In this document: in pieces, positions 1-6,343 of the stretch
Position numbering within the stretch: position 1 is the first letter of the stretch
Layout: every line of letters begins with the position of its first letter
Assembly: GCA_943323935.2 (NCBI GenBank)
Contig: CALPJR020000054.1
Coordinates: 1-6,343 of the forward strand
Length of the DNA: 6,343 bases
Direction: 5' to 3'
Source: Bifidobacterium breve
GTDB lineage: Bacteria > Bacteroidota > Bacteroidia > Chitinophagales > Chitinophagaceae
Position numbers and translations under genes: made by a program
Notes under the pieces: generated by a model
What the model saw: only the letters and a program-made list of their open reading frames with translations
What the model was told of the DNA's origin: nothing
Databases searched by the model: none

Positions 1-695
1 ATATGTTCTAAAATTTTTGGTCCAGCAATAGAACCTTCCTTAGTGATATGGCCAATTAAAAAAACTGGTGTACCTGTTTCTTTTGCAAATCTTTGAAATT
101 CTGCAGCAGTTTGTTTGATTTGTGAAATACTTCCAGCAGCGGCATCAATTAAATTGGATTCAAGTGTTTGAATTGAATCAACAATCACTACTGTGGGTTT
201 TAATTTTTTTATTGCTTTAAAAATTGCTTGCGTATGTGTCTCGGTCAATAAATAAAAATGATCATTCTCCAAACTTAATCGGTCGGCACGCATTTTAATT
301 TGCTGAATACTTTCCTCTCCACTGATATATAAAACTGTTTGATCCTTCATCATTAAACCTTGTTGTAAAAACAAAGTACTTTTCCCAATACCAGGTTCTC
401 CTGCAACAAGTACGATGGAACCCAGTACAATGCCGCCACCTAAAACGCGGTTCAATTCTGGATCTGAGCTGTCTATTCTTTTTTCTGATTGACTTTGTAC
501 TTCATTGATCGCAATGACTTCGGTCCCTTTTTGAGTCAGTGCATAATCTTCCCAGGTTTGAGTGTTCCCCTTGCCTTTATCAATCACTTCTTCGGTGAAA
601 GTATTCCATTCATTACAGGCTGGGCATTTGCCAACCCATTTTGCGGACTCATAGCCGCAATTGGTGCAAAAAAAGGCAGATTTTGACTTACTCAT
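1..695 (-). CDS. radA: DNA repair protein RadA (Sms), 3' end cut off by the window
   Basis: RadA is a RecA-like ATPase that promotes branch migration of recombination intermediates during DNA repair, acting in the cytoplasm. The visible part is 231 complete codons from the N-terminus. It shows the RadA zinc finger, with C10-x2-C13 and C24-x2-C27 in the setting FFCTNCGYES...KWVGKCPACNEW. Next come the conserved LNRVLGGGIVLGS stretch (81-93), the Walker A motif GEPGIGKST (99-107, K105), YISGEES (123-129), a Walker B-type VVIVDSIQTL (169-178, D173) and GHITKEGSIAGPKILEH (215-231). The RadA-specific KNRFG motif and the Lon-like C-terminal domain should lie beyond the left edge; full-length family members are about 450-460 aa. 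The ATG at 695 is the only sensible start: it puts the zinc finger at the usual place, and an in-frame stop lies upstream at 717-719. The gene is transcribed away from the SusCD operon. No defect is seen. Family assignment is very secure. Confidence 0.97.
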   Translation of the reverse strand, partial: MSKSKSAFFCTNCGYESAKWVGKCPACNEWNTFTEEVIDKGKGNTQTWEDYALTQKGTEVIAINEVQSQSEKRIDSSDPELNRVLGGGIVLGSIVLVAGEPGIGKSTLFLQQGLMMKDQTVLYISGEESIQQIKMRADRLSLENDHFYLLTETHTQAIFKAIKKLKPTVVIVDSIQTLESNLIDAAAGSISQIKQTAAEFQRFAKETGTPVFLIGHITKEGSIAGPKILEH

Positions 696-787
696 GCAGT
701 AAAGATACCTGGATTCTCATTTTTTTTCACAGTATTTGCCGAAAAACGAGGATTTTCTTGTCAAAAAATGAAATACATAGAAATCAA

Positions 788-828
788 AATCATAAATTAA
801 TATTATAATAATCATAAATAATATTAAT
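788..828. repeat. Paired direct repeat with embedded 10-bp dyad upstream of the susC-like gene
   Basis: The sequence AATCATAAAT occurs exactly at 788-797 and again at 810-819, a 22-bp period or roughly two helical turns. Both copies continue into AATATTA-type sequence: 788-805 and 810-826 differ only by one extra T in the first copy. In addition, ATTAATATTA (796-805) and TAATATTAAT (819-828) form a perfect 10-bp inverted repeat with a 13-base spacer. The block ends about 95 bases before the susC-like start codon. This layout could be a binding site for a dimeric regulator. However, the region is almost pure A/T, where such repeats arise easily by chance or slippage, so the function is speculative. 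Confidence 0.4.
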
Positions 829-867
829 AAATTTAAAGAATTTTATATAAATGCATTATAAAGTCTA

Positions 868-875
868 AAATTTTG
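868..875 (+). promoter_or_regulatory. Weak candidate -7 promoter element for the susCD operon
   Basis: AAATTTTG at 868-875 matches the Bacteroidota primary-sigma -7 consensus TAnnTTTG with one mismatch, and is the only such near-match on the plus strand of this intergenic region. It would place transcription start roughly 35-45 bases upstream of the ATG at 923. No clear TTTG-type -33 element lies at the expected distance; the region around 841-845 is only TTTTA. This is a low-confidence call based on the motif and its position alone. Confidence 0.25.
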
Positions 876-922
876 TTAAATTGCAGACAATCCAATATGG
901 TTTTTTCAAAAAAATAAATTCT

Positions 923-3900
923 ATGATGAAAAAATTTTTTCTATTGAGTTTTCTTGCTTCCTTCCTTATGATTGGAGTGGCAATAGCTCAAAACACAACA
1001 GTCAATGGTAAGGTTACCGATGAGTCAGGTGCTCCAATTGCAGGTGCAAGTGTACTTGTTAAAGGAACAAAAGCAGGAGTTAACTCTGATGCTCAAGGTA
1101 ATTTCACAATTGCAGTTCAAGCAAACAAAGTATTAGAAGTAGTAGCAGTTGGTTACGAAAGCCGTCAGGTTTCTACCAATGCGAAGTCTTTTTTAATTGT
1201 ACTGAAACAGGATGTAAGATCACTTTCTGAAGTGGTTGTAACTGGTTTTGGTGGATCATTGATTAAAAAAGAATTAACAGGTAACATTGCCCGCGTTAAA
1301 GGTAAAGATATCGAGTACATGCCAACACCAAGTGTGGATGCGGCATTACAAGGTAAAGCTGCGGGTGTATTCGTTAATAGCCAATCTGGTAAATTAGGTC
1401 AAGCTGTTACAGTGAGAATTAGAGGTAACTCTTCTATCTCTGCATCTAGCCAACCATTGTATGTATTAGATGGTATCCCAGTTACTGCTGGTGACCAATC
1501 TACTTATGGTGGTGACATGAACCCTTTAACAGATTTGAACCCAAATGATATCGAGTCTATCGAAGTTTTAAAAGATGCATCTGCAGGTGCGATCTACGGA
1601 TCTCGTGCTGCGAATGGTGTGGTTTTAATTACAACTAAAAGAGGTAAAGCTGGAAGAACTCAAATTACTTTCAACTTGCAAACTGGTCAATCAGAAGCAA
1701 CTAAGAGAGTAAGAATGTTGAACTCAACTGAGTACAATGAGTTAGCAATGGAAGCTGCAAAATATTCTGATGATGCAGAAGGCATTCCTTACAACGATCC
1801 ATATAGCTATACCTCATACATGAAAAATGACATCATGAGCTATCATAGCTATGGTTTATGGGATAAAGATCCAAGCAAGTCATATGATTGGCAGGATCAA
1901 GCTTTCCAAACAGGAGAATACCGTCAAGCTGATTTACAAATCAGAGGTGGTAATGATAAAACAAAATTCTTTAGTTCTTTCCAACATTTAGACCAAGGTG
2001 GTACAATCGTTGGTAACAATATAAGCAGAACAACAGGTCGTTTGAATGTAGACCAACAAGCAAATAGCTGGTTAGATTTAGGTGTGTCTTTAAGTTTATC
2101 TAGAACTTTTAACCGTCGTTTACCAGGTGATAATGCGTTCTCAAACCCATTACAATCTGCAGCTTTATTACCAATGACGCCATTTTTAGATCCTTCAACT
2201 GGTTTACCAGCAGGTACGCCTCCAGGTGATGTAAACGTTGGTTTATATTTTAACCCAAGAATTCAAATTGACTACGCTAGATATGTGCAAGATGTATACA
2301 GAACTTTTGGTAATACTTATTTCAAAGTAAAATTATTACCTGGTTTAACTTTCCAATCTGAATTTGGTTTAGACTTCTTAAGCCAAAACGAAGAACGTTA
2401 TTATCAAACTCAAACTGTAAGAAACACAAGTTCTGCAACAGGCGAAGGTGTAAACACAGGCGCATTCATTACCAACTATAACACCAACAGTTATTTCAAC
2501 TATAATAAAGTAGCTGGTAAGCACAATTTTGCTGCTACTTTAGGTATGCAATACCAACAATCTCAAGCGAAATACAACAGTACAACCGGTACTGGTTTCC
2601 CTTCTGATTCTTATCAAAAAATTGCTAGTGCTGCAACTAAGTCTGGTGGTAGTTCTTCTCAATCAGATTTCAGATTCTTATCTTATTTCTTAAGATCTAA
2701 TTATACTTTCAATGAAAAGTATATCGTTTCTGCAAGTGGTCGTATCGATGCCTCTTCTAGATTCGGTAAGAACGCTAGAACAGGTTTCTTCCCAGCGGTT
2801 TCTGCTGGTTGGATCTTGTCTAACGAAAAATTCTTAATGGATAATAAAATAGTGAGCTTCTTAAAAGCGAGAGCTTCTTATGGTATCGTGGGTAACTCTG
2901 AAATTGGTAACTTCCCTCAATTAGGCTTGTTTAGTGGTGATGCAGGTTATGCAGGCGCTGCTGGTCAAAGACCTTCTCAATTAAGAAATGATAATTTACA
3001 ATGGGAAACAACTAGTCAATTAGACGCGGGTATCGATTTCGGTTTATTCAATAATAGAATCTCTGGAGAAATCGATTACTATGTAAAAAATACAACTGGT
3101 TTATTATTAAACGTAAATATCCCTGCTACAACTGGTTTCTCTAGCATGGTGAAAAACGTTGGTGAATTAGAAAACAAAGGTTTTGAATTTGTATTGAATA
3201 CACAAAACTTTGTTGGTGCTTTCAAATGGAATACAAGCTTTAACGTAGCATTGAACCAAGGTAAAGTAACCAATATCCAAGGTCAAGTAATTGAAGGTGG
3301 AGTTGGTAGCATGAACCGTGTTCAAGAAGGATATGCAATTGGTGTATTCTATACTGCAGAGTGGGCTGGTGTTGATCCTGCAAATGGTAACGCCTTATGG
3401 TACAAGAATACAAAGTTAGCTGACGGAACGCTTGATCGTACTACTACTAGCGTATTCAGTCAAGCACAAAGAGTGGTAACTGGTAACCCGAATCCAGATG
3501 TGATTTTAGGTTTAACGAATAATTTCTCTTATAAAGGCTTTGATGTAACTGTATTCTTTAACGGTGTTTTAGGTAACGAAAATAATATCTACGGTATGGG
3601 TCGTTATTCTTCTGCAAGTATGCGTTATGAAGACAACCAAACTTATGATCAAATGGCACGTTGGCAAAAGCCTGGTGATATCACAAATATCCCACAAGCT
3701 AGATTGTTCTATAACAATGGTGCTCAAATCAGTAGCCGTTATATCGTAGATGGTTCTTATATCCGTTTAAGAACAGCTTCAATTGGTTATACTTTTGATT
3801 CTAAAAAATTAAACAAGCTTAAACTTGAGAAAGTAAGAGTGTATGTATCTGGTCAAAACTTATTGACTTTCACAAAGTATCCTTATTGGGATCCAGAAGT

Positions 3901-4000
3901 TAACGCCGATGATTTTGATTCTAACATCGCAAAAGGTAATGACTTCTACACACCGCCACAACCAAAAACAATCTTATTTGGCGTAAACATTAATTTCTAA
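923..4000 (+). CDS. SusC/RagA family TonB-linked outer membrane transporter
   Basis: This is a TonB-dependent outer-membrane barrel that imports large nutrients such as glycans or peptides together with its SusD partner. From the ATG at 923 it has 1025 residues, a normal family length. A signal peptide (MMKKFF, then a hydrophobic core) ends at AIA|Q, about residue 22. A carboxypeptidase-regulatory-like beta-sandwich follows at about 25-95 (VNGKVTDESGAPIAGASVLVKGT...GYESRQV), then a TonB box region SEVVVTGFG (102-110). The plug carries the SusC signature: VRIRGNSS (164-171), QPLYVLDGIPV (177-187), LNPNDIESIEVLKDASAGAIYGSRAANGVV (205-234). The remaining ~790 residues are rich in aromatic and alternating beta strands and end in a terminal Phe (FGVNINF), as outer-membrane barrels do. 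No secretin/STN signalling domain precedes the plug, so coupling to an ECF sigma factor is unlikely. The frame stays open upstream to a TTG at 881, but ATG 923 (or the adjacent ATG 926) gives the canonical signal peptide. Substrate is unknown. Confidence 0.96.
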   Translation: MMKKFFLLSFLASFLMIGVAIAQNTTVNGKVTDESGAPIAGASVLVKGTKAGVNSDAQGNFTIAVQANKVLEVVAVGYESRQVSTNAKSFLIVLKQDVRSLSEVVVTGFGGSLIKKELTGNIARVKGKDIEYMPTPSVDAALQGKAAGVFVNSQSGKLGQAVTVRIRGNSSISASSQPLYVLDGIPVTAGDQSTYGGDMNPLTDLNPNDIESIEVLKDASAGAIYGSRAANGVVLITTKRGKAGRTQITFNLQTGQSEATKRVRMLNSTEYNELAMEAAKYSDDAEGIPYNDPYSYTSYMKNDIMSYHSYGLWDKDPSKSYDWQDQAFQTGEYRQADLQIRGGNDKTKFFSSFQHLDQGGTIVGNNISRTTGRLNVDQQANSWLDLGVSLSLSRTFNRRLPGDNAFSNPLQSAALLPMTPFLDPSTGLPAGTPPGDVNVGLYFNPRIQIDYARYVQDVYRTFGNTYFKVKLLPGLTFQSEFGLDFLSQNEERYYQTQTVRNTSSATGEGVNTGAFITNYNTNSYFNYNKVAGKHNFAATLGMQYQQSQAKYNSTTGTGFPSDSYQKIASAATKSGGSSSQSDFRFLSYFLRSNYTFNEKYIVSASGRIDASSRFGKNARTGFFPAVSAGWILSNEKFLMDNKIVSFLKARASYGIVGNSEIGNFPQLGLFSGDAGYAGAAGQRPSQLRNDNLQWETTSQLDAGIDFGLFNNRISGEIDYYVKNTTGLLLNVNIPATTGFSSMVKNVGELENKGFEFVLNTQNFVGAFKWNTSFNVALNQGKVTNIQGQVIEGGVGSMNRVQEGYAIGVFYTAEWAGVDPANGNALWYKNTKLADGTLDRTTTSVFSQAQRVVTGNPNPDVILGLTNNFSYKGFDVTVFFNGVLGNENNIYGMGRYSSASMRYEDNQTYDQMARWQKPGDITNIPQARLFYNNGAQISSRYIVDGSYIRLRTASIGYTFDSKKLNKLKLEKVRVYVSGQNLLTFTKYPYWDPEVNADDFDSNIAKGNDFYTPPQPKTILFGVNINF

Positions 4001-4019
4001 TTAGTTAATAAAGCATTTT

Positions 4020-5408
4020 ATGAAAATATATAACAAAACAATAAACAAATACTTAGCTGCTATTTTGTTTACAAGTGTACTTGCTACGGCTTGCGAAAAG
4101 CGTCTGGACGTTTTCCCGTACCAAAGTATCGCAGATGACAAAGCTTTGTTGTCTGAAGGTGACGTAAATGTAACTTTAATAGGTGCCTATGATGGTGCTC
4201 AAGCTGCTACTGTTTACGGTGGAGATATCATGGTATTGAACGAGTTAATCGGTAATGGTGAGAATATCACATTTACTGGTACTTTCGCAGGTTTATCTGA
4301 CGCCTATAAGGCACAGATGGTTGCGAACAATGGTAATGCATTGGGTACTTGGACGTCTGCTTACAGTACGATCAATCGTATTAACAATGTATTGTCTGCA
4401 GTTGATAAAGTAACTTCTTCTGCTGCTAAGAAAAATTCGGTAGAAGGACAAGCCTTATTTTTAAGAGGTTCTCTTTATTTTGAATTGGTTAAATTATTCG
4501 CTAAGCCTGTAGGTGATGGCGATTTTAATGCCAACCCAGGTGTGCCATTGGTGTTAACACCAACTGGTAACGTAACTGAGGCAGATTATAAAGCTAGAGC
4601 ATCTGTGAAAGCAGTATACGATCAAGTAATTGCTGATTTAACGAAAGCAGAATCTTTATTACCTTCTTCTAATGGCTTCTATGCAACTAAATGGTCAGCG
4701 GCTGCTCAATTGTCTAGAGTGTATTTAGCATTGAAAAATTATACAGAAGCTGGTGCTGCTGCTAACCGTGTGATTACGGGTAGCGGTAAAACTTTAGCGA
4801 CTGAGATTGGTAAAAACTGGTTCACATTTATCAACAATGGCGGTTCAACACCTGGAGAATATTTATTCTCAATGAAAGTAACTGCACAAGACGGTACCAA
4901 TGCATTGAATACTTATTTTGGTAGAACAATCAGTACTTATCCTGGTTCAGCTGGACGTAGTGATTGTAAAATTAAAGCAGCACATTTAACACAGTACGAA
5001 ACTGGAGATAAAAGAAAAGATTATTTCGTTTTATCTGGCGGTAACTATTATACCTTGAAGCATTTAGATCGTTTTGGTGATGTACCTGTGGTACGTTTAT
5101 CAGAAATGTATTTAACAAGAGCAGAAGCAAACCAAAGAAGTACAACTGCGGTTGGTGCTACTCCTTTAAGTGATGTGAATGTAATTCGCACTAGAGCTGG
5201 TTTACCTGCTTTAACTGCAGTTACATTGGCAGATATCTTAAAAGAAAGAAGATTAGAATTGGCTTTCGAAGGACAATTCTTACCTGATGCTAAAAGAACA
5301 CAAACAGCTGTGGGCTTATTTGCTTGGAATTCTCCAAAGTTGATCATGCCTATCCCTCAAAGAGAGATGGATGTGAACAAGCAATTAGTTCAAAACGAAG
5401 GTTATTAA
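4020..5408 (+). CDS. SusD/RagB family surface lipoprotein, nutrient-binding partner of the SusC-like transporter
   Basis: SusD proteins are surface lipoproteins that cap the SusC barrel and help capture its substrate. The 462-residue product starts with a lipoprotein signal peptide ending LATA|C, with the lipidated Cys at 25, followed by EKRLDVFPYQS, the usual LD..P opening of mature SusD proteins. Helical TPR-like segments are visible: WTSAYSTINRINNVLSAVD (111-129), EGQALFLRGSLYFELVKLFA (142-161), YDQVIADLTKAESLLP (200-215) and KWSAAAQLSRVYLALKNYTEA (224-244). The C-terminal SusD motifs follow: VVRLSEMYLTRAEA (357-370), VNVIRTRAGL (386-395), ILKERRLELAFEGQ (406-419), LIMPIPQREMDVN (441-453) and the terminal QNEGY (the family usually ends NPGY). 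It starts 19 bases after the susC-like stop with no hairpin between, so the two genes are almost certainly co-transcribed. It is somewhat shorter than the usual 500-600 residues. The substrate cannot be predicted. Confidence 0.95.
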   Translation: MKIYNKTINKYLAAILFTSVLATACEKRLDVFPYQSIADDKALLSEGDVNVTLIGAYDGAQAATVYGGDIMVLNELIGNGENITFTGTFAGLSDAYKAQMVANNGNALGTWTSAYSTINRINNVLSAVDKVTSSAAKKNSVEGQALFLRGSLYFELVKLFAKPVGDGDFNANPGVPLVLTPTGNVTEADYKARASVKAVYDQVIADLTKAESLLPSSNGFYATKWSAAAQLSRVYLALKNYTEAGAAANRVITGSGKTLATEIGKNWFTFINNGGSTPGEYLFSMKVTAQDGTNALNTYFGRTISTYPGSAGRSDCKIKAAHLTQYETGDKRKDYFVLSGGNYYTLKHLDRFGDVPVVRLSEMYLTRAEANQRSTTAVGATPLSDVNVIRTRAGLPALTAVTLADILKERRLELAFEGQFLPDAKRTQTAVGLFAWNSPKLIMPIPQREMDVNKQLVQNEGY

Positions 5409-5420
5409 TCTCAACAGGAT

Positions 5421-5464
5421 GACATAAAAAAAGACCCCGAATTTTCGGGGTCTTTTTTTATGTC
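5421..5464. terminator. Bidirectional intrinsic terminator between susD-like gene and rng
   Basis: A perfect 20-bp inverted repeat (arms 5421-5440 and 5445-5464) surrounds an ATTT tetraloop. The GC core is GACCCCGA pairing with TCGGGGTC. It is preceded by a run of seven A and followed by a run of seven T, so it reads as a rho-independent terminator on both strands. It lies 12 bases past the susD-like stop and 74 bases past the stop of the convergent ribonuclease gene, and so can end both transcripts. Confidence 0.93.
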
Positions 5465-5538
5465 TTATTTTAAAGTTCCTTGAAATCAATATTCTAGGAA
5501 GTATAATTTCTATTGTAAGGATTATAAAAACTGTTTTA

Positions 5539-6343
5539 TTACAATTTAATTTCTTCCATTTGATCATCTAGGAATTTATATTCCACCAAGTGACTTGTAT
5601 TGGAAGCCTGAGATTGTAATTTTAATTTGTACTTCTTTTTCCAGCGCTTGATGATGCTGTTAAAGATCCCCTTTGTCAAGTGTGAATGAATGATAGGGTG
5701 TACTAGTATCGTCAGTTTATTATGACCATGTGTGGCCAAATAAGCTAGTTTCTTCTCCATCTCATCTTCCAATAATAATGAAGCCGTGATGGTGCCTGTG
5801 CCTGAACAAGCAGGGCAGTCTTCGGAAGTATTGATATTGACTTCGGGTCTAATTCTTTGTCTAGTAGCTTGTAAAAGGCCAAATTTTGAAATGGGTAAAA
5901 TAGAATGTCTAGCTCTATCAGTTTTCATGAAACCTTCTAAAGCTTCTTGTACCTTCTTCCTATTTTCTGGCAATTTCATATCAATAAAATCAATGACAAT
6001 AATCCCACCTATATCTCTTAGTCTTAATTGCCTTGCGATCTCTTCTGCGGCCTCTAAATTTGTTTGCAAGGCATTTTCCTCTTGGTTATTACTTACGCTC
6101 TTAAATCCACTATTAACGTCCACTACATGCAATGCTTCGGTATGTTCTATAATCAAATAAGCCCCACTGTTTAAATTAATGGTTTTCCCAAATGAGGATT
6201 TCACTTGTTTGGTAATAGCATATTGGTCAAAGATCCCAATATCTCCAGTATGTAAACTGATGATATTTGATTTATGCGGTGCAATTCTTTGTAAGTAGCT
6301 TAATGTGATATCATAAATCTTTTTGTCATTCACCACAATCTTA
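5539..6343 (-). CDS. rng: Ribonuclease E/G family endoribonuclease (RNase G-like), 5' end cut off by the window
   Basis: RNase E/G enzymes are metal-dependent, single-strand-specific endoribonucleases that process rRNA and start mRNA decay in the cytoplasm. The visible part is the C-terminal 267 codons; E. coli RNase G is 489 aa, so about half is missing beyond the right edge. The reading frame continues to the window edge, so the GTG at 6336 is internal. Catalytic-core motifs are intact: HVVDVNSG (Asp at 6118-6120), equivalent to the D303/N305 metal site of E. coli RNase E, and RLRDIGGIIVIDFIDM (Asp at 5989-5991), equivalent to D346. DRARHSILPISKFGLLQATRQR follows, then the Zn-link CPACSGTGT (Cys codons at 5815-5817 and 5806-5808). 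The protein ends about 88 residues after the Zn-link, with no long RNase E-type degradosome scaffold, which favours an RNase G-like form. It converges on the SusCD operon across the shared terminator. Confidence 0.95.
   Translation of the reverse strand, partial: KIVVNDKKIYDITLSYLQRIAPHKSNIISLHTGDIGIFDQYAITKQVKSSFGKTINLNSGAYLIIEHTEALHVVDVNSGFKSVSNNQEENALQTNLEAAEEIARQLRLRDIGGIIVIDFIDMKLPENRKKVQEALEGFMKTDRARHSILPISKFGLLQATRQRIRPEVNINTSEDCPACSGTGTITASLLLEDEMEKKLAYLATHGHNKLTILVHPIIHSHLTKGIFNSIIKRWKKKYKLKLQSQASNTSHLVEYKFLDDQMEEIKL

Larger units (their letters stand above)
696..922. promoter_or_regulatory. Divergent intergenic region between radA and the susC-like gene
   Basis: This 227-base region has no credible gene and lies between two divergent starts, so it should contain the promoters of both radA (minus) and the susCD operon (plus). 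The half next to radA (about 696-780) is of mixed composition. The half from about 780 to 880 is extremely AT-rich and holds the repeats listed separately. I could not find a good Bacteroidota -7 element (TAnnTTTG) for radA on the minus strand. On the plus strand only one near-match was found (868-875). The regulatory role is inferred from gene layout, not from a recognised operator. Confidence 0.6.

Noticed and set aside
489..686. Open frame of 65 codons on the plus strand
   Set aside because: It lies wholly antisense to the radA N-terminal region, whose zinc finger and Walker motifs are unmistakable; the translated product has no recognisable features.
3079..3273. Open frame of 64 codons on the minus strand
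   Set aside because: It is antisense inside the susC-like barrel coding region; it is a shadow of that gene's codon bias.
4001..4019. Possible attenuator or separate promoter between the susC-like and susD-like genes
   Set aside because: Only 19 bases with no inverted repeat and no -7/-33 promoter elements; ordinary operon spacing.
5048..5347. Open frame of 99 codons on the minus strand
   Set aside because: It is antisense to the conserved C-terminal motifs of the susD-like gene and has no promoter or family features.
5465..5538. Possible small RNA or extra regulatory element downstream of rng
   Set aside because: Only 74 AT-rich bases with no convincing hairpin, promoter or repeat; it is simply the 3' untranslated region of rng before the shared terminator.
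5385..5567. Open frame of 60 codons on the minus strand across the terminator
   Set aside because: It overlaps the rng stop region, runs through the GC-core hairpin and into the susD-like 3' end; the product is low-complexity and basic, as expected for non-coding AT-rich DNA.
5786..6160. Open frame of 124 codons on the plus strand
   Set aside because: It is antisense to the catalytic core of the RNase E/G gene, whose motifs are fully conserved on the other strand.
1..6343. CRISPR array, insertion sequence, tRNA, attachment site or phage genes
   Set aside because: No regularly spaced repeats, transposase or integrase motifs, terminal inverted repeats or tRNA-like folds were found; all long frames are accounted for by four recognised genes.

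Overview
This AT-rich window comes from a member of the phylum Bacteroidota. The main evidence is an adjacent SusC/RagA TonB-dependent transporter gene and SusD/RagB lipoprotein gene, a pairing diagnostic of that phylum. No gene start has a clear Shine-Dalgarno sequence, which also fits. The protein style suggests a free-living Sphingobacteriia/Chitinophagia-type bacterium, but this is an impression and not a measured placement.

Layout from left to right: (1) the 5' two-thirds or less of radA on the minus strand, running off the left edge; (2) a 227-base, very AT-rich divergent intergenic region with near-perfect direct repeats and a 10-bp dyad, which must hold the promoters of radA and the transporter operon; (3) a two-gene plus-strand operon, susC-like (about 1025 aa) then susD-like (462 aa), separated by 19 bases; (4) a 20-bp perfect hairpin with A-tract and T-tract flanks, a bidirectional terminator between convergent genes; (5) the 3' part of an RNase E/G family ribonuclease gene on the minus strand, running off the right edge.

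The SusC-like protein should form an outer-membrane TonB-driven barrel, with the SusD-like lipoprotein as its surface lid, importing an oligosaccharide, peptide or other large nutrient. The substrate cannot be read from this window, because no glycoside hydrolase, peptidase, sulfatase, ECF sigma/anti-sigma pair or hybrid two-component regulator lies next to the pair. It looks like an orphan SusCD pair set between two housekeeping genes (DNA repair and RNA processing). I found no mobile element, CRISPR array, tRNA or rRNA, and nothing that is convincingly a new biological system. The most useful leads are the upstream repeats and the orphan status and short SusD of the transporter pair.
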